Assembly: GCA_003500135.1 (NCBI GenBank)
Contig: DNTA01000268.1
Span: forward strand, 1-17,090
From: Cytophagales bacterium
GTDB taxonomy: Bacteria; Bacteroidota; Bacteroidia; Cytophagales; Cyclobacteriaceae
Length of the DNA stretch: 17,090 nt
Direction: 5' to 3'
In this document: positions 1 to 7,913 of the stretch, one piece after another
How positions within the stretch are numbered: the first letter of the stretch is position 1
How the letters are laid out: every line of letters starts with the position of its first letter
Made by a program: the position numbers and the translations under genes
Notes under the pieces: model-generated
What the model saw: the letters and a program-made list of their open reading frames with translations, nothing else
Told to the model about the DNA's origin: nothing
Database searches by the model: none

Positions 1-9
1 ACAAAGTGC

Positions 10-288
10 CTAAGTTAATAATATTATTACTAATTGAATATTATTACTCATAAAAATCCCAGGTAATAGAAATGATATTATGAGGGCAATAATTAGGAAT
101 AGTATCATTTTAAGTATTGAAATCTTTATGAAAATGAGAAAAATGAGATTAAGAAGAAGAATTAATGAATTGTAATACAAAATTACTATTTGACCGCTAG
201 GATCATATCCATTTTTTCTGGACACTATGCTGAATAAAATGAGATCTGATATAAATAAAAAAGTCAATAAAATTCGATTGCCTTTCAT
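10..288 (-). CDS. small hydrophobic membrane protein, function unknown
   Basis: I do not recognise this gene. Starting at the ATG at 286-288 it gives 92 residues with three strongly hydrophobic stretches, at roughly residues 6-20, 36-54 and 57-85, and few charges, so it should be an integral membrane protein. An upstream in-frame TTG at 328-330 would add 14 residues and start 6 bp after the stop of the DUF5615 gene. I prefer the ATG, but nothing in the sequence settles it. It is the third gene on the minus strand after DUF433 and DUF5615 and may share their transcript. The DNA is very AT-rich, and a 12-bp direct repeat (20-31 and 37-48) lies in its 3' end. Low-complexity AT-rich DNA can give such a reading frame by chance, so the gene is uncertain. 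Confidence 0.4.
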   Translation of the reverse strand: MKGNRILLTFLFISDLILFSIVSRKNGYDPSGQIVILYYNSLILLLNLIFLIFIKISILKMILFLIIALIISFLLPGIFMSNNIQLVIILLT

Positions 289-336
289 GAAAGCTAAAGT
301 TTCATCCTTGATAATTAAAAGACTTGTCAAAGTATT

Positions 337-693
337 TTACTTTTCATGCCCTACCAATCCGTCATTATTGAGCTCGACATAATCGCAACTTTTGAACAAT
401 TCCTTGATATTTAAAATATTGATTCTGATTAATGAGAATAGATCACTATTTTTAAGATTACCTGTGGTGACTAAAAGTAGTTTTCTAGGTTGCTTCTTAA
501 TCATATGTGAATAATAAAAATCAGAATCCTTAGTGACAATTATTAATTGATTTTCGTCAGCATAATCAATGATTTCCGTATCACTGGATTTATCTCCTTT
601 TGGTAAAGAATCCACATGAATTGCTGATAAACCCGCCTTTTCTAAAACCTTACACAATAAAGGTGGAAGCTGAGCATCAACTATAAACTTCAT
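337..693 (-). CDS. DUF5615 family PIN-like protein (putative toxin nuclease)
   Basis: This is a 118-residue protein of the DUF5615 PIN-like group. Members resemble Mut7-C/PIN ribonucleases and are usually taken as toxins of DUF433-paired toxin-antitoxin modules. The N-terminus KFIVDAQLPP with Asp6, the SSDTEI segment with Asp38-Glu40 and the TKDSDF motif with Asp56 and Asp58 are the conserved acidic positions expected to bind the catalytic metal. The length is normal for the family, so it looks intact. The start ATG (691-693) overlaps the stop of the upstream DUF433 gene in an ATGA arrangement, which indicates translational coupling. Family assignment rests on motif recognition; RNA cleavage and toxicity are inferred from the family and cannot be seen here. 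Confidence 0.85.
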   Translation of the reverse strand: MKFIVDAQLPPLLCKVLEKAGLSAIHVDSLPKGDKSSDTEIIDYADENQLIIVTKDSDFYYSHMIKKQPRKLLLVTTGNLKNSDLFSLIRINILNIKELFKSCDYVELNNDGLVGHEK

Positions 694-920
694 GTCGTTT
701 TAATATAACTTTTTGTCCTGGTGATTTTAGTGGCGTAGGCCAGGCAAGCATGGATATCTTCACGCTCCAAAGCAGGATAGTCTTTCAATATTTCGGCCTC
801 AGACATTCCGGCGGAAAGCAGATCAAGTATGAGATCAACGGTATATCTTTTATTTCGGATTGTTGGCTTTCCATGGCAAATATCCGGATTTAGGGTGATT
901 CTATTCAACAAATTTTCCAT
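690..920 (-). CDS. DUF433 domain protein (putative antitoxin)
   Basis: This 76-residue protein is almost entirely a DUF433 domain. It shows the signature RITLNPDICHGKPTIR at residues 8-23, followed by a helical part with LLSAGMSEAEIL and YPALEREDIHACLAYA. DUF433 proteins are small helix-turn-helix-like proteins that commonly sit directly upstream of DUF5615 PIN-like proteins and act, by family, as the antitoxin and probable autoregulator. The 4-bp overlap with the downstream gene supports a two-gene module. A weak promoter candidate lies 50 to 80 bp upstream. The length is typical and no key residue is missing. Confidence 0.87.
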   Translation of the reverse strand: MENLLNRITLNPDICHGKPTIRNKRYTVDLILDLLSAGMSEAEILKDYPALEREDIHACLAYATKITRTKSYIKTT

Positions 921-970
921 ACTTCAATCTACGATATCTTTTCTTAATTAGTTTGATCTTTTCATCTTGC

Positions 971-999
971 CAAACCTTTACTCATGATTTCAATATCAA
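971..999 (-). promoter_or_regulatory. weak candidate promoter of the DUF433/DUF5615 module
   Basis: On the minus strand, AAGGTTTG (971-978) matches the Bacteroidota -7 consensus TAnnTTTG except at its first base. A TTG lies 18 bp upstream (997-999). The start site would fall near 964, about 45 bp before the DUF433 ATG. Spacing and box are both imperfect, so this is only a candidate. The region 921-1032 shows no terminator for the DUF58 gene. Confidence 0.28.
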
Positions 1000-1032
1000 T
1001 AATAAATAACTACAGTAAACTAACTATCCTCT

Positions 1033-2355
1033 CTAAATAACATGCCTTGCCTTCAACTCCAAATACTTATTGATCACGTCGATCGTTAGGTTTTGGGGGG
1101 TGGTAAGGATGCTGTAGATACCGTACTGCTGCAACTTGCGCACGATCTGGCGCTTCTCAAAGGCGAACTTTTCGGCGATTACTTTATTATACACTTCCTG
1201 CCCCGATTGCGGTATGGACCGCGTAAGGTCATCGAGTTCGGTATTGTGGAAAAAGATTACCACCATCACGTGCCGTGCGGCAATACTTTTGAAATAGCTC
1301 AACTGCCGCTCCATACTTTGCAGCGATTCAAAGTTAGTATACAACAACAGCAAGCTGCGTTGGTGGATCTCGCGCTCTATGCGCACGAACAAGCGCGAGA
1401 AATCGGACTCACCAAAGGTGGTGGTTTCCTTGTACAGCATCTCGCTGATTCGCTTCATCTGGTCGTGGCGTTTGCTGGCCGCCAAAAAAGTTTCCGGTCG
1501 CTTCTCAAAGGTCATCAGCCCTGCCTTGTCATCTTTTTTCACCGCCACGTTAGAGATCACTAAAGCCGAATTGATCGCGTAGTCGAGCAGGCTCATTTGC
1601 TCAAAGGGCATCTTCATCACACGTCCCTTGTCAATAATCGCATATACATTTTGCGACTTTTCATCCTGGTACACGTTTACCATGGGGTGGTTATGTCGAG
1701 CCGTGGCCTTCCAGTTAATAGTGCGATAGTCATCGCCCTCAACATACTCTTTAATGTGTTCAAACTCCATGTTGTGTCCGAGCTTCCGTATTTTCTTAAT
1801 CCCCAACTCCGTCAGTTGGTTTGAAATGGCCAGCAGCTCATATTTTCTCAGTTGCAAATAACTCGGATATACCTTCACCTCACTGCCGGCTTCAACGCTG
1901 TACTTTCGTGATACCAGTCCCAACCCGGTCGAGATCAGCACATTGATGTCGCCAAAATGATACTTTCCACGACGTACGGGCTTTAGTTGATAACGAAGCG
2001 CCTTCTGCCCACCACTTTTCAGCTCTACCATAAAACGCAGGTTGCGCTCCTGAAACTCCGGCGGGGCCTCGTCCAAAATTTCGGCACGAACAGCCGAGGG
2101 ATAATGGTTAGTGATTTTTACTATCACATCATTGACATCCCCATTGGAAAATCGTTCAGCACATTCGCGAACGGCCCCGATACCCCCCTTAAATTTTAGC
2201 AGCATATAGGCATCAAATACCGTCAGTGCGGCCAGGCCCAGAAACAGGAACTGGCCCACCGGCAAAATAAAAGGCCAGATATAACCTAACACCATCAACA
2301 CAATGCAGGCGGCAGCAGCCATGTAAAATCGGGTATTGATAAAAAGTTGCTTCAT
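1033..2355 (-). CDS. DUF58 domain membrane protein (VWA-like)
   Basis: This 440-residue protein has two N-terminal membrane helices (about residues 10-30 and 32-52) and then a cytoplasmic or periplasmic globular part. The DUF58 signature lies at residues 196-230 (EFEHIKEYVEGDDYRTINWK, then ATARHNHPMVNVYQDE) and leads into a von Willebrand A-like fold. At the usual metal site the family has Asp-x-Ser-x-Ser. Here Asp242 is followed by Lys-Gly-Arg and no serines, so the site looks degenerate. DUF58 proteins are partners of MoxR AAA+ ATPases, and the MoxR gene ends 15 bp upstream. It is the last gene of the six-gene minus-strand cluster, and no terminator was found after it. The family is clear; the molecular task is unknown. 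A MoxR-remodelled adaptor in the envelope is an inference. Confidence 0.9.
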   Translation of the reverse strand: MKQLFINTRFYMAAAACIVLMVLGYIWPFILPVGQFLFLGLAALTVFDAYMLLKFKGGIGAVRECAERFSNGDVNDVIVKITNHYPSAVRAEILDEAPPEFQERNLRFMVELKSGGQKALRYQLKPVRRGKYHFGDINVLISTGLGLVSRKYSVEAGSEVKVYPSYLQLRKYELLAISNQLTELGIKKIRKLGHNMEFEHIKEYVEGDDYRTINWKATARHNHPMVNVYQDEKSQNVYAIIDKGRVMKMPFEQMSLLDYAINSALVISNVAVKKDDKAGLMTFEKRPETFLAASKRHDQMKRISEMLYKETTTFGESDFSRLFVRIEREIHQRSLLLLYTNFESLQSMERQLSYFKSIAARHVMVVIFFHNTELDDLTRSIPQSGQEVYNKVIAEKFAFEKRQIVRKLQQYGIYSILTTPQNLTIDVINKYLELKARHVI

Positions 2356-2370
2356 GCCGGTTATGTTCCG

Positions 2371-3354
2371 TTATCGGGGTACTTCCACTTTGTCGATCAG
2401 TCGCTTACACACTTTGAAAACATTCAGACCTTCCATCTCCGCTTCCGGCGTCAGAATGATGCGGTGATTGATCACCGGCGCATACACTTTTTGCACATCT
2501 TCGGGGATCACGAAATCGCGGCCCTGCAGGGCGGCATAGGCTTTGGAAGCGTTCAGTATGGCGATGGAAGCCCGCGGCGAAGCGCCCAGATAAATCGCCG
2601 GACTGTTGCGGGTATTGGTGACCAACTGGGCAATATATCGCAGCAGGTTTTCATTGACATACACCTGAGCTACCTTCTCGCGCAGGTATTCTATTGTAGA
2701 CTTACCAATTACCGGCTGCACTTCATCCAGCTTGTCAAAATTCTTTTTCTCATGGTGACGATTCAGGATCTGCACCTCCTCGTCAATACCCGGATAGTCA
2801 ATCACCAGCTTGAACAGAAACCGGTCAAGTTGCGCTTCGGGCAGGCGATAGGTACCCTCCTGCTCAATGGGATTTTGAGTAGCCAGGATCATATAGACCG
2901 GCTCAAAGGGGTAGGTCTGTCCGTCCATGGTCACCTGACGCTCTTCCATCACCTCAAACAGCGCCGATTGCGTTTTGGCAGGGGAGCGGTTGATCTCGTC
3001 AATCAATACGATATTGCTGAACAGGGGCCCCTTGCGAAACTCAAACTCCGAATGCTTTACATTGAAAATGTTGGTGCCCAGGATATCCGAAGGCATCAGA
3101 TCGGGCGTAAACTGAATGCGCTTGAATTCCGCAGTGATCAGCCTGGCCATCACCCGGGCAGTAAGGGTCTTGGCAATCCCTGGCACCCCCTCGATCAACA
3201 CGTGGCCATCGGCCAGCAGGGCCGTCAGCATCAGATCCACCAGATCGTCCTGGCCCACCAGGATCTTTCTGATCTCAGTTCGGATTTGATCTACTTTGGT
3301 TTTTAGTTCGGAAAGGTCAATTCTATTTTGGAATGTGTTGTCCTGGTCCATCAT
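2371..3354 (-). CDS. MoxR family AAA+ ATPase
   Basis: This is a 327-residue MoxR-type AAA+ ATPase of normal length. Visible motifs are Walker A GVPGIAKT (56-63), Walker B VLIDEINR (116-123), sensor 1 ATQNP (158-162), the family motif LPEAQLDRF (171-179) and GASPR (257-261, sensor 2 region). MoxR proteins are cytosolic chaperone-like ATPases that help mature or activate protein complexes, typically with a DUF58/VWA partner, here encoded just downstream. Two adjacent ATGs occur at the start (3349-3354). Either overlaps the 3' end of the DUF4350 gene by about 30 bp, and the family's N-terminus (RIDLSELKTKVDQIR) begins right after, so the overlap is probably real. The client of this ATPase is not known; the linked membrane proteins are the obvious candidates. 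Confidence 0.95.
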   Translation of the reverse strand: MMDQDNTFQNRIDLSELKTKVDQIRTEIRKILVGQDDLVDLMLTALLADGHVLIEGVPGIAKTLTARVMARLITAEFKRIQFTPDLMPSDILGTNIFNVKHSEFEFRKGPLFSNIVLIDEINRSPAKTQSALFEVMEERQVTMDGQTYPFEPVYMILATQNPIEQEGTYRLPEAQLDRFLFKLVIDYPGIDEEVQILNRHHEKKNFDKLDEVQPVIGKSTIEYLREKVAQVYVNENLLRYIAQLVTNTRNSPAIYLGASPRASIAILNASKAYAALQGRDFVIPEDVQKVYAPVINHRIILTPEAEMEGLNVFKVCKRLIDKVEVPR

Positions 3355-4522
3355 CTTTATGTTTATAAAATTCCTCTATTCGTTCAGTAAATATTCTCAG
3401 TTCTTCAATGTCGATTTGCCGTACTTTTAAAAAATAGCGGTATTGATCAAAAATTGCTTCCACACGATTTTGCTTCACGCCGGTTTTAGCCGCAATCTTT
3501 TCCATCAACTTTTCTTCCTGCTCAAAGTTGATGTAGTAATAGCGCTTCAGGTAGTCCTGCAGGTACAGGAACTTCTTCAGCGCAAGGTCACGATGGTCGC
3601 CCTTCTGGTAGTACAGGCTGCCGATTACACGGACAAACTCAAGCGTTGTATTTTTAAGTGGTTCAATGACCGGTATAGGTCTTTGCTTTCGCTTTGCATC
3701 GAAGATCATAAGTAGTAGCAGGGCAAAAAGCGTGGCAAAAAAAGCGTTTCGAAGCGCCGGCTCTTTCATAATATAACGCAGCGAGCTCTGCGATTCCATA
3801 CGGCCTACCTGGTAAAATTCAGTCCAGTGCAGCTTTGTTCCCGTCAGGTGCGACAACAGGCCCGAGGCCAGTTTATTATTATCCTCCATCACGAGCGAAT
3901 AGTTACTAAATAGCAGCGGAGCAGAGCAAAGCACCAGACTGCCTTCAATACTATCGGCTGTCATTTTAATAGCCAATGGCCCGTTTTTATGACTCAACAA
4001 TACTTCTGTGTGTGCCGTATCGTATGAAGTGAAGTACTCACCAATCACCCGGTTATCGGAAATAAAACGCTCATTGGCCTTTGGGTTTTTCAGGTCCGCC
4101 TCTACAGGCAGCACTCCCAGGCTATCAATATTCAAAGCATTCTCACCGGTAGAGGTAAAGTTCAGTTTTTCACGTAGCGTTGGGTCAAAAAAGTGGGCTG
4201 CCAGCAATACATTGTGTCCTTCAGCAAGAATTTCCTCCAGCTTTTCTATTTCATCTTTGTCTATGGTAAAATAACTGGAAATGACCAGCAGGTCCTCATC
4301 CCATTGTGGTGTCCACTCATACATCGACTGGTAAGAGTGTCTATAGTCGTCAAACCAGCTCGTTTGCAGCAATTCGTTCAACGCATAACCCCCGAAAGGG
4401 ATCTTGTCGCGATAGTGCATCGAAAAATCCCAGTTGATAATGGTGGTGTTGTTCAGTGAAGAAAGGTAGAATAGCACAAATATTATGCCCAGGTAGAAAA
4501 GATATTTTTTGTTAATTTTCAA
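3323..4522 (-). CDS. DUF4350 domain membrane protein
   Basis: This 399-residue protein has an N-terminal membrane helix (about 8-22) and the segment RDKIPFGGYALNELL (38-52), typical of DUF4350 proteins that belong to MoxR/DUF58 clusters. Next comes an extracytoplasmic domain resembling the glutamine-amidotransferase-like folds of this family. A second helix (about 258-274) ends in a basic KRKQR stop-transfer. The C-terminal cytoplasmic part is rich in charged helices. It starts at ATG 4520-4522 and overlaps the DUF4129 gene by 11 bp, and its own 3' end overlaps moxR by 32 bp. No enzymatic residues could be assigned. The role is inferred only from the cluster. Confidence 0.85.
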   Translation of the reverse strand: MKINKKYLFYLGIIFVLFYLSSLNNTTIINWDFSMHYRDKIPFGGYALNELLQTSWFDDYRHSYQSMYEWTPQWDEDLLVISSYFTIDKDEIEKLEEILAEGHNVLLAAHFFDPTLREKLNFTSTGENALNIDSLGVLPVEADLKNPKANERFISDNRVIGEYFTSYDTAHTEVLLSHKNGPLAIKMTADSIEGSLVLCSAPLLFSNYSLVMEDNNKLASGLLSHLTGTKLHWTEFYQVGRMESQSSLRYIMKEPALRNAFFATLFALLLLMIFDAKRKQRPIPVIEPLKNTTLEFVRVIGSLYYQKGDHRDLALKKFLYLQDYLKRYYYINFEQEEKLMEKIAAKTGVKQNRVEAIFDQYRYFLKVRQIDIEELRIFTERIEEFYKHKDDGPGQHIPK

Positions 4523-5276
4523 CAGCCACCTCCTTTCGTTCTATTTGGCTCAACAGGCGCTGCATACGATCGGCCATTGCAGCATCGGCCTCAAAATTGC
4601 CATACCATACAAAATCAAAAATATAGGCCATTTGACCATAAGTCTGCTTCAACTGCTCATCTGCAATTTCCTGCCGGTAGTGTTGCTCTGTTTTAAAAGG
4701 CTCCCACTTGATGCTTCCCTGGTCGTCCATTTTTTTCAGGGCCCACAGGTACATATGACGTATGGCCATTCGAAAGTTCTGCTTTCGGAGAAAGGCGGCG
4801 ATTTCTTTCTCAAAATTTATTTCATGAATATTCTCCTGGCCCACTATGTAAGTACTTCCTGCTTTCTTATTGGTAAAAAAGAGGGAAAAACCACTCATTT
4901 TGAGCAGGAAGTAAATGCCCACAATAAGCACCAGCGAGGCGATTACATAGGCGAAAATAGTGACATCAGTGCCCTGGATGTTGACATTGAACAACTGGTT
5001 GATCTTTTCAGCAAGCCATTGCCACAGCCTTCGAAAGAAATCGCGGACCATTTCATAAAAGTTGCGATCCTGTTGCGTGTAGATCAGGTCCGGGTCTTCC
5101 TTTAGTGATTGCAACGTGATTTTGTCAAAGTATTGCCATTGTACCTGACGGTTCTGTGCAGGCCCCTTCACATCTTTTGTAAAAGCCTCCGGCAGTCCGC
5201 TTAGTAGAAAAAATAATAATAAACCAATTTGGATTATTCTATACCTCAATGCCTCCTCCTTGATTTTTAGATACAT
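4512..5276 (-). CDS. DUF4129 domain membrane protein
   Basis: From the ATG at 5274-5276 this encodes 254 residues. There is an N-terminal hydrophobic segment (about 13-31, signal peptide or anchor), a roughly 70-residue extracytoplasmic stretch rich in aromatic and charged residues, a second helix (about 105-126), and a C-terminal domain with the DUF4129 pattern FRMAIRHMYLWALKKM followed by KTEQHYRQEI. An in-frame TTG one codon earlier is a less likely start. The gene begins 38 bp inside the preceding membrane-protein gene, so translation is probably coupled. DUF4129 proteins sit beside DUF4350, MoxR and DUF58 in many bacteria. The biochemical function is not established. Confidence 0.85.
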   Translation of the reverse strand: MYLKIKEEALRYRIIQIGLLLFFLLSGLPEAFTKDVKGPAQNRQVQWQYFDKITLQSLKEDPDLIYTQQDRNFYEMVRDFFRRLWQWLAEKINQLFNVNIQGTDVTIFAYVIASLVLIVGIYFLLKMSGFSLFFTNKKAGSTYIVGQENIHEINFEKEIAAFLRKQNFRMAIRHMYLWALKKMDDQGSIKWEPFKTEQHYRQEIADEQLKQTYGQMAYIFDFVWYGNFEADAAMADRMQRLLSQIERKEVAVEN

Positions 5277-6141
5277 CAAAATCGTCCACTTCTTTCATCA
5301 GACCGCTGGCTTCTTTCTCTTCCGACAAGCTGAAGTACTGAAAAGCAATGGCTATAAAAGGGATGAGATAGGTGATGTAAGAACCCAGCATCATGACAAA
5401 GAAGGAGAAACCCAAATAGAGTTGAGCGCCCGTATTGCTAAAGTTGGGTATTTCTTCATTAATGGCCATCGTAAAGATCTCTTTGAAATAAATACCAAAG
5501 AAAGGAATGGCGAAAACATTGGAAACGATATTTTGGAAAATATAGGCAACGATCAAAATACCAAAGGTTTGCCACCAATGATTTTTGATCAGTTCATAGG
5601 CACGTGAAAAGGATTCAAAGATCCCCTTTTTCTCAAAAACCAATGCCGCCAGCCCAAGTGATACAATAGGCATTAAATAGAAGCCGGGGATCACAAGCAG
5701 TAAAAAGGCGATGACCAACATAATACCAAAAACAATGTGATAGCCAAAAAGGGGAAGTACATGTTGCCACAAGCTGTTCCAAAGTTCATTGAAGGTCACT
5801 TCACCTTCATTTTTTTGATAGAGAACAAAATATTGAAAAACCATGGCTGTGAGTACGAGCAAGGCCAGAATGCTTATGAAAAACATTACCATATTGCCTC
5901 CACCAAAAACGAGGAGAAAAGGATTAAAATTATCGAGATCCTGCGGGTTGCTGGCAAAGTTGAAAATATTGACAAAATATCGCGTCATCAATATGCCGTT
6001 TATCAGCGCTATCGGCGTAAATACCAGCAATATGGCGCTCATCAGCGGTTTAAACTGTTGACGTATGAAGTCGATGGTAGCGCCCATCACCTCGCTAAAA
6101 TTACGAACCTGATAAAGTTCTATCTTCTTTTTGTCTTGCAT
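5239..6141 (-). CDS. polytopic membrane protein (GPDP_memb/YciC-like)
   Basis: This 300-residue protein has about six membrane helices, separated by a short cytoplasmic loop with FEKKGIFESFSRAYELIKNH. That loop resembles the one found in the membrane domain of glycerophosphodiester phosphodiesterases and YciC-like proteins, where a repeated pattern of two or three helices is followed by an amphipathic segment. No catalytic domain is attached. The ATG at 6139-6141 is chosen over an adjacent in-frame TTG. The gene starts 41 bp inside the spoIIM-like gene and ends inside the DUF4129 gene, the longest chain of overlaps in the window. A role in the MoxR-linked membrane complex is inferred from position only. 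Confidence 0.72.
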   Translation of the reverse strand: MQDKKKIELYQVRNFSEVMGATIDFIRQQFKPLMSAILLVFTPIALINGILMTRYFVNIFNFASNPQDLDNFNPFLLVFGGGNMVMFFISILALLVLTAMVFQYFVLYQKNEGEVTFNELWNSLWQHVLPLFGYHIVFGIMLVIAFLLLVIPGFYLMPIVSLGLAALVFEKKGIFESFSRAYELIKNHWWQTFGILIVAYIFQNIVSNVFAIPFFGIYFKEIFTMAINEEIPNFSNTGAQLYLGFSFFVMMLGSYITYLIPFIAIAFQYFSLSEEKEASGLMKEVDDFDVSKNQGGGIEV

Positions 6142-7087
6142 CAATCCTTATTTTGTTGGGTAAAATTATAAAATAGTATATGATAAAAACTGCGGATCCG
6201 CCAATGATGACATATCGCAAAAACAATGGCATTTCCGTAAGCCGGGTTATATAACCTTCAATCCACCCGGCAATGAAGAATACAGGCGCCAACCCGATAA
6301 CAATTTTCAAACCCTTTTTCGCTCCCCGCTTAAACGATTCGAGCCGTGTATAGGTGCCCGGAAATAATATGCTGTTGCCCATGGTGATCCCCGCCGCACC
6401 GGCAATCACAATCGCCGACAATTCCAGCGTGCCATGGATCATAATGATCATAATGGCCGTAAAGCCAAGGTTTTGCTCAAAAAAGAATTCTACAAAAGCG
6501 CCGACCATAACGCCATTTCGAAATATCATAAATCCTGTTCCTACTGCGGTAAAAACTCCGGCGGCAAACGTGCGGAAAGAAACCATGACGTTGTTGATGG
6601 TAATACCGACAAACATTATGCTTTCCTTCATCGATTTATATACCGCCAACGGGTCTCCCTTTTCTATGTTCTTCTCCGTCATGTTCACATAGGCATCACT
6701 TAAAATCAGCCGAACAAATGTGGTGTCATTAGCGGCAGATACCCAGCCAATAGTCATGCTGACCATGAATATGATGAAGCTGATCAGCAGTGCTTTCTGC
6801 ACGGTCGCCATGGTTTCGGGCAGCTCTTTAAGCCAAAAACGTTTAAAGCGGCCTTTTTCCTCCTTTTTATTTTTATAAATCCCCTGGTGCACACCGGAAG
6901 CCATTTGATTTAAATAGTTCACCAGTTCGCTGTCCGGGTAGTGTGTCCGGGCAAAGGAAAGATCATCGGTGAGGTCAATGTACAGTTGTGCCAGCTCATC
7001 GGGAGTCAGGTCGCGTTGATGCTTCAATTTTTCCTCATAACGCAACCATTTTTGTTTATTGTTTTTTACAAATGCCGCTTCTTTCAT
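6101..7087 (-). CDS. stage II sporulation protein M-like membrane protein (SpoIIM/DUF95)
   Basis: From ATG 7085-7087 this is a 328-residue protein beginning KEAAFVKNNKQKW, which fits the usual N-terminus of the Bacteroidota SpoIIM-like family. A longer in-frame version reaching 7159 would overlap the divergent RDD gene and has no family support. After a soluble helical N-terminal part of about 100 residues come several membrane helices, with the conserved block VMVGAFVEFFFEQN and then HGTLELSAIVIAGAAG, typical of SpoIIM/DUF95. In sporulating bacteria SpoIIM helps peptidoglycan remodelling during engulfment. This organism has no reason to sporulate, so here it is a general envelope protein. 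It is the first gene of the six-gene minus-strand cluster. Confidence 0.88.
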   Translation of the reverse strand: MKEAAFVKNNKQKWLRYEEKLKHQRDLTPDELAQLYIDLTDDLSFARTHYPDSELVNYLNQMASGVHQGIYKNKKEEKGRFKRFWLKELPETMATVQKALLISFIIFMVSMTIGWVSAANDTTFVRLILSDAYVNMTEKNIEKGDPLAVYKSMKESIMFVGITINNVMVSFRTFAAGVFTAVGTGFMIFRNGVMVGAFVEFFFEQNLGFTAIMIIMIHGTLELSAIVIAGAAGITMGNSILFPGTYTRLESFKRGAKKGLKIVIGLAPVFFIAGWIEGYITRLTEMPLFLRYVIIGGSAVFIIYYFIILPNKIRIDARQKEDRTLSGS

Positions 7088-7129
7088 AATTTGCCCAGAA
7101 AATACCGGAATATATAAAAAACCTGCAAT

Positions 7130-7861
7130 TTGGAAAAGGTAAACATTACGACTTCGCACAATGTGCAGATCAGCTATGCACTGGCTAGTATAGGAGATCG
7201 CCTGTTGGCTTATCTCATCGATTCACTGATATTAATCGCCTATATCGTTATCGTATTGCTTTCAATGGGCCTTTTAGGTGGATTTCAAAATTTGAACAGC
7301 GACTTATTAGTAGTCGCAATCGTGATCGTTGGTATCCCCTTTTTATTCTATCATCTGCTTTTTGAAGTTTTTATGAACGGTCAATCTATAGGAAAAAAGG
7401 CAATGAGCGTAAAGGTGGTCAACCTTGATGGCAGCCAACCCTCACTGGGTAACTACCTGCTTAGATGGATCCTTCGACCCATCGATTTTTCATTTTATGG
7501 CGCTATTGCCATTTTGTGTATCGCACTCGGTAAAAAAGGCCAGCGCCTTGGCGACATGGCTGCCGGCACTACTGTGATCAGCCTTAAAATGAACAAGCCC
7601 TATTTGCAGGAACATACCCTGAGCAAAATAAATCAGGAGTATGAGCCTACCTTTTCCGAAGAAATCAAAGTATTATCCGACCAGCAAATCAATGTTATCA
7701 AAAGGGCGCTGACTTTATATGAAAAACAGGGCAATCAAACCCCAGCTGATTCACTGGCGGTGAAAATAAGGGGGCAATTCAACACTCAGGGGCCCGGCCA
7801 TAATGTTGAGTACCTCGATCTGTTAGTAAAAGATTACGAATACTACGAATCTCATGCATAA
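7130..7861 (+). CDS. RDD family membrane protein
   Basis: This 243-residue protein contains an RDD domain. The eponymous residues are Arg24 and Asp31 in the first helix (GDRLLAYLIDS) and Asp142 in GQRLGDMAAGT. There are about three to four membrane helices in residues 30-135 and a soluble C-terminal tail. The start is TTG at 7130-7132. An in-frame stop lies 15 bp upstream, no ATG occurs before the first helix, and the N-terminus EKVNITTSHNVQI matches the family's usual beginning, so the TTG start is well supported. RDD proteins are thought to act in transport or envelope homeostasis. The gene is divergent from the spoIIM-like cluster with only 42 bp between starts, and its family often travels with SpoIIM and MoxR genes. 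It is followed 2 bp later by a strong terminator. Confidence 0.9.
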   Translation: MEKVNITTSHNVQISYALASIGDRLLAYLIDSLILIAYIVIVLLSMGLLGGFQNLNSDLLVVAIVIVGIPFLFYHLLFEVFMNGQSIGKKAMSVKVVNLDGSQPSLGNYLLRWILRPIDFSFYGAIAILCIALGKKGQRLGDMAAGTTVISLKMNKPYLQEHTLSKINQEYEPTFSEEIKVLSDQQINVIKRALTLYEKQGNQTPADSLAVKIRGQFNTQGPGHNVEYLDLLVKDYEYYESHA

Positions 7862-7863
7862 AA

Positions 7864-7903
7864 AAAGCTATTCCGTTGTGGAATAGCTTTCAATTTATTT
7901 TTT
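7864..7903. terminator. bidirectional intrinsic terminator
   Basis: A perfect 11-bp stem (AAAGCTATTCC 7864-7874 with GGAATAGCTTT 7880-7890) encloses a 5-nt loop. On the plus strand it is followed by a T-rich tail to 7903 and ends the RDD transcript. On the minus strand the stem is followed by seven Ts (complement of 7860-7866), so it also ends the small-protein transcript coming from 8174. Confidence 0.88.
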
Positions 7904-7913
7904 CGATCTGACG

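Noticed and set aside
20..48. 12-bp direct repeat AATATTATTACT (20-31 and 37-48)
   Set aside because: Only two copies in very AT-rich DNA, with a 17-bp period. Not a CRISPR or attachment site on this evidence.
2347..3306. Long 319-codon plus-strand reading frame opposite moxR
   Set aside because: It lies wholly antisense to a clear MoxR gene with all AAA+ motifs, shows no domain, and is rich in His/Gln/Arg as expected of a shadow frame.
7088..7159. 24-residue N-terminal extension of the SpoIIM-like protein
   Set aside because: It would overlap the divergent RDD start, and the family N-terminus begins at the ATG at 7087.
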